A stretch of 64,000 bases of DNA from Streptomyces pacificus (GTDB taxonomy: Bacteria; Actinomycetota; Actinomycetes; Streptomycetales; Streptomycetaceae): contig NZ_BLLG01000011.1 in the NCBI RefSeq assembly GCF_011766325.1, positions 62,001 to 126,000 of the forward strand, in the 5' to 3' direction. A model generated the notes under the pieces. The model saw nothing but the letters and a program-made list of their open reading frames with translations. It had not been told where the DNA came from and did not search any database. Below, one piece after another: positions 44,397-52,671 of this stretch (positions are counted from its first letter, which is position 1; each line of letters begins with the position of its first letter). Position numbers and translations under genes: made by a program.

Positions 44397-44654
44397 ATGG
44401 CTGCCGACCCGACGGACCCCGGCGCCCTCACGGCGAAGGGCGACCAGGGGACACCGAACGAACGCGGAGGGCCGGAAGGGCTTCCCGAGGGGCTCCCCGA
44501 GGAGACGCCCGAGGCCGACGCCGCCGAGCAGCACACCGAGGTGCGCCCGGCCGACGACGAGCCGCTCACGCGCATCGACCCGGCCGACGCCAACGAGGCA
44601 GACGCTCTGGAGCAGGCCAGGGTGGTGACCCTGGACGAGGACGACTACCGCTGA
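44397..44654 (+). CDS. Small acidic protein of unknown function
   Basis: An 85-residue, strongly acidic, probably disordered protein with an EGLPEGLPEE repeat in the middle and a C-terminus rich in Asp/Glu (VVTLDEDDYR). The ATG at 44397 has AAGGGGG eleven bases upstream. No domain is recognised. It lies at the downstream end of a long purine-rich tract and upstream of the TetR gene. Confidence 0.65.
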   Translation: MAADPTDPGALTAKGDQGTPNERGGPEGLPEGLPEETPEADAAEQHTEVRPADDEPLTRIDPADANEADALEQARVVTLDEDDYR

Positions 44655-44817
44655 TCTGTTCGTCTTCTTCGAGCCACCGCCTATCGTGGGCGTCCGGTCC
44701 GTGAAATTCTGCGCCCGCAGCGCGCACACCGCGGTTACCCGAAAGTACGATGGCGGGCGTGAGCGCACAGCGCACGCACGGGACACTGTGCTTGTGACAT
44801 CGAACGTGGGAGGCGGC

Positions 44818-45471
44818 GTGACAGCCATCGAGCAGACAGAGGCGGCGCGCCCGCGAGGCACCCGCCTGCCGCGCCGTGCCCGACGCAACCAGCTCCTCGG
44901 CGCGGCCCAGGAGGTCTTCGTCGCCCAGGGGTACCACTCGGCGGCGATGGACGACATCGCGGAGCGGGCCGGTGTCAGCAAGCCGGTTCTGTACCAGCAC
45001 TTCCCCGGGAAGCTGGAGCTCTATCTGGCGCTGCTGGACCAGCACTGCGAGTCGCTGCTGCAGGCCGTGCGCGGCGCCCTGGCGTCGACGACGGACAACA
45101 AGCAGCGGGTCGCCGCCACGATGGACGCGTACTTCGCGTATGTCGAGGACGAGGGCGGCGCGTTCCGGCTGGTCTTCGAGTCGGACCTGACGAACGACCC
45201 GGCCGTGCGCGAGCGGGTGGAGCGGGTGTCGCTGCAGTGCGCGGAGGCCATCTGCGAAGTGATCGCCGAGGACACCGGCCTGTCGCGGGAGGAGTCGATG
45301 CTGCTGGCCGTCGGGCTCGGCGGGGTCTCCCAGGTGGTCGCCCGCTACTGGCTCTCCAGCAGCTCGGGCATCCCGCGCGGCACCGCGGTGCAGCTGCTGA
45401 CGTCGCTCGCCTGGCGCGGTATCGCCGGCTTCCCGCTCCACTCGGCCGAGAGCCACGGCAACGGCCAGTGA
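44818..45471 (+). CDS. TetR-family transcriptional regulator
   Basis: A 217-residue TetR-type regulator. The N-terminal helix-turn-helix is clear (AAQEVFVAQGYHSAAMDDIA, then AGVSKPVLYQHF). The C-terminal domain has no identifiable ligand motif. GTG at 44818 follows GGGAGG; another in-frame GTG lies 24 bases upstream. It precedes the DUF3107 gene, the same pair found in mycobacteria (Rv3208 and Rv3208A, recalled). Target genes are unknown; autoregulation or control of the adjacent genes is possible. Confidence 0.92.
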   Translation: MTAIEQTEAARPRGTRLPRRARRNQLLGAAQEVFVAQGYHSAAMDDIAERAGVSKPVLYQHFPGKLELYLALLDQHCESLLQAVRGALASTTDNKQRVAATMDAYFAYVEDEGGAFRLVFESDLTNDPAVRERVERVSLQCAEAICEVIAEDTGLSREESMLLAVGLGGVSQVVARYWLSSSSGIPRGTAVQLLTSLAWRGIAGFPLHSAESHGNGQ

Positions 45472-45599
45472 CCGCCCGGCCCCCGCTGTTCGCTGCGGGC
45501 GTGTACGGCCGGGCGGTGCGATGTCGCCTCACCGGGCTAATGTGTGCTGCGTAAGGCGCGGTTGACCGCGCATCGCTGACCGTTCGGAGGGACTTAGCC

Positions 45600-45827
45600 G
45601 TGGAGGTCAAGATCGGCGTGCAGCACGCGCCCCGGGAGATCGTTCTGGAGAGCGGTCAGAGTGCGGAGGAGGTCGAGCAGGCGGTCGCCGACGCTCTGGC
45701 CGGCAAGGCGCAACTGCTCAGCCTGACCGACGACAAGGGACGCAAGGTGCTGGTACCTGCCGACCGGATCGCCTACATCGAGATCGGGGAGCCGGCCACG
45801 CGCCGCGTGGGCTTCGGCGCGCTGTAG
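45600..45827 (+). CDS. DUF3107 small protein (TB9.4-like)
   Basis: A 75-residue protein of the DUF3107 family, mycobacterial TB9.4 being the best-known member. It reads MEVKIGVQHAPREIV at the start and ends in RRVGFGAL; the middle suggests a compact alpha/beta fold. GTG at 45600 follows GGAGGG at good spacing. It is co-oriented with the TetR gene 128 bp upstream. Its biochemical role is unknown. Confidence 0.92.
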   Translation: MEVKIGVQHAPREIVLESGQSAEEVEQAVADALAGKAQLLSLTDDKGRKVLVPADRIAYIEIGEPATRRVGFGAL

Positions 45828-46036
45828 ACGTGTAGAGGCATCTGGCGAGGGCAGCTCCGCCCCGCCCCCGGGCCGGGGGCCTACGGCGTCCGGTGCGATG
45901 CGATCGCGCGGGGGCCGTCCTCGTTCCGGACGTGCCCGGATGACTCCGACGGCACGGCGGGAAGCTCCTTCGCCTCCCGGCAGGGTTCTGGCGCCCCGGC
46001 TGCCGGGCACCCGGGGCGGGGAGCTTTCGCCGGCTG

Positions 46037-46100
46037 CCCTGGTGCCGCGACCGGCGGTGTCAGCCCGGCAGGGCGGAACCCGCCGGTCGCGGCACCAGGG
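46037..46100. terminator. Long perfect hairpin (21-bp stem)
   Basis: Arms 46037-46057 and 46080-46100 are perfectly complementary over 21 bp, with a 22-base loop. It lies about 210 bp after DUF3107, farther than a usual terminator. Confidence 0.8.
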
Positions 46101-46111
46101 GCACCGGCTGC

Positions 46112-46156
46112 CGGAGGGGCCCGGTGGGTGACGCTGTCGCCTACCGGGCCCCTCCG
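46112..46156. terminator. Second hairpin (14-bp stem) directly following the first
   Basis: CGGAGGGGCCCGGT (46112-46125) pairs perfectly with its complement at 46143-46156 around a 17-base loop. Only 11 bp separate it from the preceding hairpin, making a tandem termination block. Confidence 0.8.
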
Positions 46157-46289
46157 CGTGTCCGCCGCCACATCGGCCGAGGCCGATGTGTCAGGCGGTG
46201 ATCGGGTGGAACCCAGGGTTGTTCGCCGTCCGGTCCGGGTAGGACGGGCTACGACCGTATCCGCCGCCCGCCCGCCCGTGAGGTGATCC

Positions 46290-46562
46290 GTGGTGATCCT
46301 GGAGGCTCTCGGCTCCGTCCTGCTCGGCCTCGCGCTTTCCTGGGCGGCTCTGCGGCGGCTTGCCGACCGGCTCCCCACCCAGCGGGTGGTGTACCCGGCG
46401 GGCATCCTCGGCGCCCTGTTCGGCGCCTATCTGACGCACACGGCCCTCGGCACCGGCCATCTGCCGGGCACCCTCCTCGGCGCCGTGCTCGTGGCAGCCG
46501 TGTCACTCTCGCTGCTCATCCGGCCGGGACCGCCAGGGCTGCGCCGGTCAGCCGCCGCCTGA
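46290..46562 (+). CDS. Small multi-pass membrane protein
   Basis: A 90-residue hydrophobic protein with about three membrane segments (3-22, 36-55, 60-78) and a short Arg-containing tail. The layout resembles small GlsB/YeaQ-type membrane proteins, but there is no decisive motif. GTG at 46290 follows GAGGTGATCC. It stands alone downstream of the hairpin pair. Confidence 0.68.
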   Translation: MVILEALGSVLLGLALSWAALRRLADRLPTQRVVYPAGILGALFGAYLTHTALGTGHLPGTLLGAVLVAAVSLSLLIRPGPPGLRRSAAA

Positions 46563-46689
46563 GTCACGCAGCCGCGGGCCGGATCCGCTGCCCGCGGCCT
46601 CTCCCCACAGGCTGCGACAGGAGACGACGGCTCAAGGGCGCGGCCGGAAGCCGGGCAGGGCGTCGTGACCGGAAGCCGCGGCAGGAGAC

Positions 46690-47439
46690 CTACGAGGCGA
46701 GCCCCAGCGCCGCCATCCGCTTCGTGTGCGCCTTGGTGATCCGGGTGAACATCTCACCGACCGCCGCCAGGTCGAACCCGTCCGCCACCCCGCCCACGAG
46801 CATCGTGGACAGTGCGTCGCGCTCCGCGACGACCCGCTGGGCCTGGGACAGCGCCTCGCCCATCAGCCGGCGCGCCCACAGTGCGAGCCTGCCGCCGACC
46901 CGCGGGTCCGCGTCGATCGCGGCGCGGACCTTTTCCACGGCGAAGTTGCCGTGACCGGTGTCGTCGAGTACCGCGAGCACCAGGCCGCGAGTGTCGGAGT
47001 CCAGCCGTGCGGCCACCTCGCGGTAGAAGTCGCTCGCGATCGAGTCGCCGACATACGCCTTGACCAGGCCCTCCAGCCAGTCGGATGGGGCGGTCTGGCG
47101 GTGGAACCCGTCCAGTGCCGCCGCGAACGGCTCCATGGCCTCCGTGGGCTCGGTCTCGATCGCGGCCAGTCTGTCGCGGAGCCGCTCGAAGTGGTGGAAC
47201 TCGGCGGAGGCCATCTTCGCCAGCTCGGCCTTGTCGGCCAGCGTCGGTGCCAGCTTGGCGTCCTCGGCGAGCCGCTCGAAGGCCGCCAGCTCGCCGTAGG
47301 CGAGCGCGCCCAGCAGGTCCACGACCGCGGCGCGGTACTGGGGGTCGGCGGAGGCCGCGGCCCAGTCCTGGGCGGCGATGCCGGTCGGTTTTTCGGCCGC
47401 GTCGGCGGCCGGCGCGGTGGCGTTGTCAGGCGTCTCCAT
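46690..47439 (-). CDS. Ferritin-like (MiaE-type) di-iron-fold protein
   Basis: A 249-residue helical protein. Helices carry Glu and ExxH-type ligands expected of a ferritin-like di-iron site (GELAAFERLAEDA, SAEFHHFERLRD and later DTGHGNFAVEKV). Related mycobacterial Rv3210c (recalled) has a similar neighbourhood and such proteins are sometimes called MiaE-like tRNA hydroxylases, but substrate evidence is lacking. ATG at 47439 is chosen; an in-frame GTG at 47448 is possible. TATTGT lies about nine bases upstream, compatible with a leaderless transcript. It is divergent from the DEAD-box helicase gene. Confidence 0.82.
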   Translation of the reverse strand: METPDNATAPAADAAEKPTGIAAQDWAAASADPQYRAAVVDLLGALAYGELAAFERLAEDAKLAPTLADKAELAKMASAEFHHFERLRDRLAAIETEPTEAMEPFAAALDGFHRQTAPSDWLEGLVKAYVGDSIASDFYREVAARLDSDTRGLVLAVLDDTGHGNFAVEKVRAAIDADPRVGGRLALWARRLMGEALSQAQRVVAERDALSTMLVGGVADGFDLAAVGEMFTRITKAHTKRMAALGLAS

Positions 47440-47795
47440 GAAGCGCACAATAGCCCGCCGCCGTCAACGAGGAAGGGCCTGGTCAGCCCCGTCCCGACAC
47501 GGCTCCCGTGAATGCGGCCAACACAGATGCGCGAATCCGGGGTACAGTGGTATTAAGCCTGCCGGACAATTCGGCGGGCCCTCTGAATGAGGATGCCCGG
47601 TCGGTGGCCCGATCGGCTCCGACCTGACAGCCCTCTGTGCGCATTCCGCCACATGAGGGGCCCTCAGCGGCACGAGCGCTCGAGCGACGGCAGTGGTCCC
47701 GCGCCTTCCGGCCAATCCACGGCCGGCACCCGTACCCAGGTGCGGTAGGACCCCAGCGTTCGCCTCGCGCCGCGTCTCACAGAAGAGGCAACACC

Positions 47796-49535
47796 CTGAC
47801 TACGCAGGCCAAGACTTTCCGAGAGCTCGGGATCCTCACCGAGACCGCCGAGGCCCTGGAGGCCGTCGGCATCACCACGCCGTTCCCCATCCAGGAGATG
47901 ACCCTTCCGGTCGCACTCTCCGGCTCCGACGTCATCGGCCAGGCCAAGACCGGCACGGGCAAGACGCTGGGCTTCGGCCTTCCGCTGCTGGAGCGGGTCA
48001 CCGTGCCCGCGGACGTGGAGGCGGGCCGGGCGAGGTCCGGTGAGCTGACCGAAGCACCGCAGGCGCTCGTGGTCGTTCCCACCCGCGAACTGTGCACTCA
48101 GGTCACCAACGACCTGCTCACGGCCGGCAAGGTGCGCAACGTCCGGGTCACCGCGATCTACGGCGGCCGCGCCTACGAGCCCCAGGTCGAGGCTCTGAAG
48201 AAGGGGGTCGACGTCGTCGTCGGCACGCCCGGCCGGCTGCTCGACCTCGCTGGACAGAAGAAGCTGAACCTCTCGCACGTCAAGGCGCTCGTTCTCGACG
48301 AGGCGGACGAGATGCTCGACCTGGGCTTCCTGCCCGACGTGGAGAAGATCATCCAGCTGCTGCCGGTGCGACGGCAGACCATGCTGTTCTCGGCGACCAT
48401 GCCGGGCGCGGTGATCGGTCTCGCGCGCCGCTACATGTCCCAGCCCACCCACATCCGCGCGACCGCACCGGACGACCAGGGCGCGACCGTCGCGAACATC
48501 ACCCAGCGCGTGTACCGGGCTCACTCCCTGGACAAGCCGGAGCTGGTCGCCCGCATGCTGCAGGCCGAGGACCGGGGCCTGGCAATGATCTTCTGCCGTA
48601 CGAAGCGCACGGCGGCGGACATCGCCGACCAGCTGGCCCGGCGGGGCTTCGCCTCCGGAGCGGTCCACGGCGATCTGGGCCAGGGCGCGCGCGAGCAGGC
48701 GCTGCGCGCCTTCCGCAATGGCAAGGTCGACGTGCTGGTGTGCACCGATGTCGCGGCACGCGGCATCGACGTCGAGGGCGTCACGCATGTGATCAACTAC
48801 CAGACCCCGGAGGACGAGAAGACGTACCTCCACCGCATCGGCCGCACCGGCCGGGCGGGCGCGAGCGGTACCGCCGTGACGCTGGTGGACTGGGACGACA
48901 TCCCGCGCTGGCAGCTGATCAACAAGGCGCTGGATCTGGATTTCAACGACCCGGCCGAGACCTACTCCACCTCTGCGCACCTGTTCGAGGAGCTGGGCAT
49001 CCCGGCGGGCACCAAGGGCGTCCTGCCGCGTGCCGAGCGCACCCGCGCCGGTCTGGCGGCCGAGGAACTGGAGGACCTGGGCGAGCCGGGCGGCCGCGGG
49101 GCGCGCGGGAGGGCCGGCGACCGCTCCGAGCCCCCTGCCCGTACCCGCACCCCGCGTCAGCGGCGCCGCACCCGCGGTGGCGCCGAGGTGGAGGCGCAGA
49201 CGGCCGTGACCGGTGCCCCGGCCGCCCCGGCGGCCGGGGACACGGCGGAAGGGACGGCGGCGGAGACGGTGGAGGCGCCGCGCACCCCGCGCCGGCGCCG
49301 GCGGACCCGGGTGGGTACGGGCACCGAGACGGCCGAGGCGGCGGTCGCCGGGACCACCGCCGAGGAACCCGTCGCACCGCGGCGCCGCCGCACCCGCACC
49401 AGGGCCGCCGCCGGAACCACCACCGAGGCACCCACCGAGCAGGCGCCCACCACCCCCACCACCACCGAGGAGCCGGCCGCACCGCGGCGCCGCCGCACCC
49501 GCGCCCGCGCCAAGGCCGTCCAGCCGGAGGCCTGA
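47796..49535 (+). CDS. DEAD-box RNA helicase (RhlE-like) with Arg-rich C-terminal tail
   Basis: A 579-residue protein with the full DEAD-box set: Q-motif FPIQEMTLP, AKTGTGKT, VVPTRELC, GTPGRLLD, DEAD, SATMPG, CRTKRTA, ARGIDVEG and HRIGRTGRAG. The last 150 residues are Ala/Thr/Glu-rich with four PRxRRRTR blocks, probably an RNA-binding tail. The conserved N-terminus begins at CTG 47796 (then TTQAKTFREL) after AGAGG; a rare CTG start or an upstream GTG at 47637 are the options. A 5' region with TACAGT near 47544 and a small hairpin suggests a long leader, common for cold-inducible helicases. Confidence 0.92.
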   Translation: MTTQAKTFRELGILTETAEALEAVGITTPFPIQEMTLPVALSGSDVIGQAKTGTGKTLGFGLPLLERVTVPADVEAGRARSGELTEAPQALVVVPTRELCTQVTNDLLTAGKVRNVRVTAIYGGRAYEPQVEALKKGVDVVVGTPGRLLDLAGQKKLNLSHVKALVLDEADEMLDLGFLPDVEKIIQLLPVRRQTMLFSATMPGAVIGLARRYMSQPTHIRATAPDDQGATVANITQRVYRAHSLDKPELVARMLQAEDRGLAMIFCRTKRTAADIADQLARRGFASGAVHGDLGQGAREQALRAFRNGKVDVLVCTDVAARGIDVEGVTHVINYQTPEDEKTYLHRIGRTGRAGASGTAVTLVDWDDIPRWQLINKALDLDFNDPAETYSTSAHLFEELGIPAGTKGVLPRAERTRAGLAAEELEDLGEPGGRGARGRAGDRSEPPARTRTPRQRRRTRGGAEVEAQTAVTGAPAAPAAGDTAEGTAAETVEAPRTPRRRRRTRVGTGTETAEAAVAGTTAEEPVAPRRRRTRTRAAAGTTTEAPTEQAPTTPTTTEEPAAPRRRRTRARAKAVQPEA

Positions 49536-49547
49536 GCCGTTCGCGCC

Positions 49548-49576
49548 GGGCCCGCCCCGGTCCCCGGGGCGGGCCC
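49548..49576. terminator. Terminator hairpin after the DEAD-box gene
   Basis: GGGCCCGCCCCGG (49548-49560) pairs perfectly with 49564-49576, leaving a three-base loop; it starts 13 bases after the stop. Confidence 0.92.
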
Positions 49577-49638
49577 TCGGCCGTGCGACGGCGACCCGCC
49601 TGAGGTCACGGGCCTGACGCGCCGGTAACCTCGTCCGC

Positions 49639-50490
49639 ATGAGCCGGCCACCCACCTTCAGCCCGCCCGCCTGCGCCCGCGCCTACGCGCTGCGCACCAG
49701 CCGCGGGGAGTTCGCCGTGCTGGACGCCGAGCCGGGCGGGGGTGTCCGCGGCCGCAGGGGGACCGCGCTGCTGCTGCCCGGGTACACCGGCAGCAAGGAG
49801 GACTTCATCGCGCTGCTGGAGCCGATCTCCGCGGCCGGATTCCGGGCCGTCGCCGTCGACGGACGCGGCCAGTACGAGACCGAAGGCCCCGACGACGAGT
49901 CCGCCTACGCGCAGCCCGAGCTGGCGCGGGACGTGCTCGCGCAGGCGGAGGCGATCGGCGACGCGCCGGTGCACCTCGTCGGGCATTCCCTGGGCGGCCA
50001 GATCGCCCGGGCCGCCGTGCTCCTCGACCGGCGCCCGTTCCGGACCCTGACGCTGATGTCGTCCGGCCCTGCGCGCATCTCCCCCGCCCAGCAGCACAAG
50101 GTCAGGCTGCTGAACGACGCACTGGCGGTGATGGACATGAGCGAGCTGTGGGAGGCCATGCGCGCCCTCGACCCGCCGGAGGAGGCGGCCACCGACGGCG
50201 AGCGGCTGCGTCGCCGATGGCTGCGTCACCGGCCCGCCCAGCTGCGGGCCACCGGCAGACAGCTCACCGTGGAACCGGACCGGGTCGACGAGCTCGCCGC
50301 CGCGGGGCCGCTGCCCGTGCATGTGCTGTCGGGCGAGCGGGACGACACCTGGCCGGTGCCGCTGCTCGACGAGATGGCCGCGCGACTCGGCGCGGCCAGG
50401 ACGGTGATCGAGGGAGCCGAGCATTCGCCGAACACGGACCGCCCGGCGCCGACCGCCGAGGCCCTGGTGGACTTCTGGTCCCGGCACTGA
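49639..50490 (+). CDS. Alpha/beta-fold hydrolase
   Basis: A 283-residue hydrolase with LLLPGYTGSKEDF in the oxyanion position, nucleophile elbow GHSLGG, acid region SGERDDTWP and His in GAEHSPN. Intracellular, substrate unknown. ATG at 49639 has no ribosome site, but TAACCT lies seven bases upstream, so it may be leaderless. It has its own transcript after the helicase terminator and converges on the NYN-domain gene. Confidence 0.87.
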   Translation: MSRPPTFSPPACARAYALRTSRGEFAVLDAEPGGGVRGRRGTALLLPGYTGSKEDFIALLEPISAAGFRAVAVDGRGQYETEGPDDESAYAQPELARDVLAQAEAIGDAPVHLVGHSLGGQIARAAVLLDRRPFRTLTLMSSGPARISPAQQHKVRLLNDALAVMDMSELWEAMRALDPPEEAATDGERLRRRWLRHRPAQLRATGRQLTVEPDRVDELAAAGPLPVHVLSGERDDTWPVPLLDEMAARLGAARTVIEGAEHSPNTDRPAPTAEALVDFWSRH

Positions 50491-50624
50491 CGGTCCTGCC
50501 CCCGCAGACCCGGCCCGCGGGGCTGCTGCGGCCGGGGTGCCCCCGCCCGGCCGGGTGACGGGCCCCCTCGGGTCCGCTGCGGGGCTGCGGGCCCTTTGCG
50601 GGCCTGAGAGCCGCCGCTGCGGCC

Positions 50625-51521
50625 TCAGAACCGGTCCTGCAGGTGCTCCCAGAAGCCGTCCCGCAGCGCCCGCCGCAGATGGGCATAGCCCCGCAGGGAG
50701 TGCTTCAGCAGCTTCTCCGCCTCATTGAGCAGGTCCTGGTCGACGGGGCCGGGCAGATAGGGGTGGCCGGGCAGCAGGGCGCCCAGCGGATCCCGGCCGC
50801 GTTCGGCCAGCCAGGTGGCGGCTATCTGCGCGCCCACGAAGCGCACATCGTCCCGGGGCGGGGGCGGGCTGTCGTCCTCGTATGTCGTGACGGGCCGGCG
50901 CGTGACGTACGGCCGGCAGAAGTCGAGGTCGAAGGTCCGCTGGCTGTCGACCTCCCAGAGCAGGGGTTCGGCCTGGTTGCGGCCCTCGGCCGCCTCTATG
51001 CCCCACAGATGGACCCGGGCGCCGTAACCCTGGGCCGCCTCCACCGCCGAGACGAGGTCCTCGTCCCCGCCGACGAGCGCCGCGTCGCTGATCGCCCGGT
51101 GCCGGGCGAGGGATTCCAGGTCGCCGCGTATCAGGGAGTCGACACCCTTCTGCTGGTTGTTGGCGTTGAGGTTGCCGAGACGCACCTTGACGTCGGGCAG
51201 TTCGGCTATGGCCTGCTGCTCGGCCGTGTGGATGCGGCGCCGCGCGCCGTCGTACCAGTAGACGCGGAGCAGCCTGCTGTCCGCGAAGATCGTGCGGGCC
51301 TTGTCGATGAACGCCTCGATGAGCCCTTCGGCGTCGAGGTCGAACGAGCGCCGGTCCTCGGTACCCGCCACCAGCAATCCGGCCGCAGCATAGGCATAAC
51401 CGGCGTCGACGAAGATGGCGTGCGTGGACGGGGTCTTGGCGACCTCGGCGATCATGCGCTGGAGCAGCTCGTTGGTGCGCTCCAGGCGGGCGCTCATCTC
51501 GGAAAGCTCAGAGTCGTTCAT
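50625..51521 (-). CDS. NYN-domain (PIN-like) putative ribonuclease
   Basis: A 298-residue protein. Residues 35-190 form an NYN domain with the acidic cluster expected at the PIN-like active site: FVDAGY near 38-43, KGVDSLI near 125-131 and GGDEDLVS near 151-158. The C-terminal 90 residues hold a conserved-looking helical region. NYN proteins are predicted metal-dependent RNases. A short coiled N-terminus (SARLERTNELLQRM) precedes it. ATG at 51521; the region upstream is AT-rich and shared with a divergent small gene. Confidence 0.88.
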   Translation of the reverse strand: MNDSELSEMSARLERTNELLQRMIAEVAKTPSTHAIFVDAGYAYAAAGLLVAGTEDRRSFDLDAEGLIEAFIDKARTIFADSRLLRVYWYDGARRRIHTAEQQAIAELPDVKVRLGNLNANNQQKGVDSLIRGDLESLARHRAISDAALVGGDEDLVSAVEAAQGYGARVHLWGIEAAEGRNQAEPLLWEVDSQRTFDLDFCRPYVTRRPVTTYEDDSPPPPRDDVRFVGAQIAATWLAERGRDPLGALLPGHPYLPGPVDQDLLNEAEKLLKHSLRGYAHLRRALRDGFWEHLQDRF

Positions 51522-51563
51522 GACGACCCCATTGTGAGCGGGCCGGGGACCGTCCGCCAGTAG

Positions 51564-51591
51564 TTAGTCATTCGAAAAATTTCTTTAGCGT
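51564..51591 (+). promoter_or_regulatory. Putative vegetative promoter of the 50-aa gene
   Basis: TTAGTC (51564-51569) and TAGCGT (51586-51591) with a 16-bp AT-rich spacer fit a HrdB-type promoter, giving a leader of about 60 nt. It lies in one of the most AT-rich patches of the window (about 51560-51610). Confidence 0.5.
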
Positions 51592-51658
51592 AGGGAATGT
51601 TTGTAGTTGGCATCCCGTTGTGAGGTGCATACACAGGGACGGCCAGAGGGGAGTTTTC

Positions 51659-51811
51659 ATGCGCTTCGAAATCATGCGGCTCGACGATGCCGACGGAACC
51701 GCGGTGGACAGCACCATCGTGGACGCCGCTTCCGTGGGCCGGATGGTGCAGCAGGCCGCCGCGATCGGCCAGCGCGTCTACATCCGGCCGGCGGGGAGCC
51801 CGGCTTCGTAA
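51659..51811 (+). CDS. Small conserved-type protein (50 aa)
   Basis: A 50-residue protein, MRFEIMRLDDADG at the start and VYIRPAGSPAS at the end, predicted to be a compact alpha/beta peptide. ATG at 51659 is preceded by GGGGAG at good spacing and by its own promoter. Function unknown; its separate promoter suggests it is expressed. Confidence 0.7.
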   Translation: MRFEIMRLDDADGTAVDSTIVDAASVGRMVQQAAAIGQRVYIRPAGSPAS

Positions 51812-51838
51812 CGCGTTCCGGCACCGGACGCCACGGCG

Positions 51839-52444
51839 TCAGGAGCCCTGGATCACCTGGGTCACCCCGTTGACGATCTGCTGCACGGCGATTGCCGAGA
51901 GCATCATGCCAGCCAGCCTGGTGACCAGCACCACACCGCCCTCCTTGATCAAGCGGATGATCAGCAGTGAGTGGCGCATGGTCAGCCAGAGGACGGCATG
52001 CATCGCGGCGATCGCGGCCCAGACCGAGACCTGCTCGGCGGCACCGCCGGCCTCCTGCACCGCGAGAATGACCGAGACGATCGCTCCCGGCCCTGCGAGC
52101 AGCGGCATGCCCAGCGGTACGAGCGCCACGTTGACGTCCTTGGTCTGCTTGGGTTCATCGGTCTTCCCGGTGAGCAGATCGAGTGCGATGAGCAGCAGGA
52201 GCAGCCCGCCCGCGATCATCAGTGCGGGCACCGAGACATGGAGGTAGTCGAGGATCTGCCGGCCGAGGATCCCGAAGACGGTGATCACGCCGAAGGCCAC
52301 GGCCACCGCCTGCCACGCCATCCGGCGCTGGACCTTGGCGGGCCGACCGGACGTGAGGGCCAGGAAGATCGGGGTGATCCCGGGGGGATCCATGATCACG
52401 AACAGGGTGAGGAACAGGGAGCCGAAGACGGTGGAGTCGAACAC
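51839..52444 (-). CDS. MarC-family membrane protein
   Basis: A 201-residue protein with six hydrophobic segments, opening LFVIMDPPGITPIFLAL and containing the hallmark PLGMPLLAGPGAI of the MarC/UPF0056 family. The family was once linked to multiple antibiotic resistance, a link later withdrawn; transport function is unproven. GTG at 52444 follows AAGG at good spacing. Confidence 0.92.
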   Translation of the reverse strand: MFDSTVFGSLFLTLFVIMDPPGITPIFLALTSGRPAKVQRRMAWQAVAVAFGVITVFGILGRQILDYLHVSVPALMIAGGLLLLLIALDLLTGKTDEPKQTKDVNVALVPLGMPLLAGPGAIVSVILAVQEAGGAAEQVSVWAAIAAMHAVLWLTMRHSLLIIRLIKEGGVVLVTRLAGMMLSAIAVQQIVNGVTQVIQGS

Positions 52445-52671
52445 GTTGAGGCCTTGCGGGTGTGGGGCAGACAGGGATGCCGGAGAGCCGGGGACGAGCG
52501 AGGGGGCGGCGCCGCGGGGTCCGTCTGCACACGGGCACACGGGCCGCCGCGGACAAGCCGCCGCGGACGAGGGGCACACGTACGGGAGGCACAGCGGCCG
52601 GGACCGGGGCCGGGGCTGGGACCGGCGGGCGGCCCCGTGCTTCCGGGCCGGCGGCGGACGGGGAGGGGCGG

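Larger units (their letters stand above)
45828..46289. other. Gene-free stretch with two strong hairpins
   Basis: About 460 bp between DUF3107 and a small membrane-protein gene. It carries the two perfect hairpins at 46037-46100 and 46112-46156. Nothing coding is recognised; a minus-strand open frame covers it but has no ribosome site and no coding bias. Confidence 0.6.

Noticed and set aside
44028..44981. Minus-strand frame across the purine-rich tract
   Set aside because: Its composition (Pro, Phe, Ser, Leu runs) is only the complement of the purine tract; no ribosome site or homology-like pattern.
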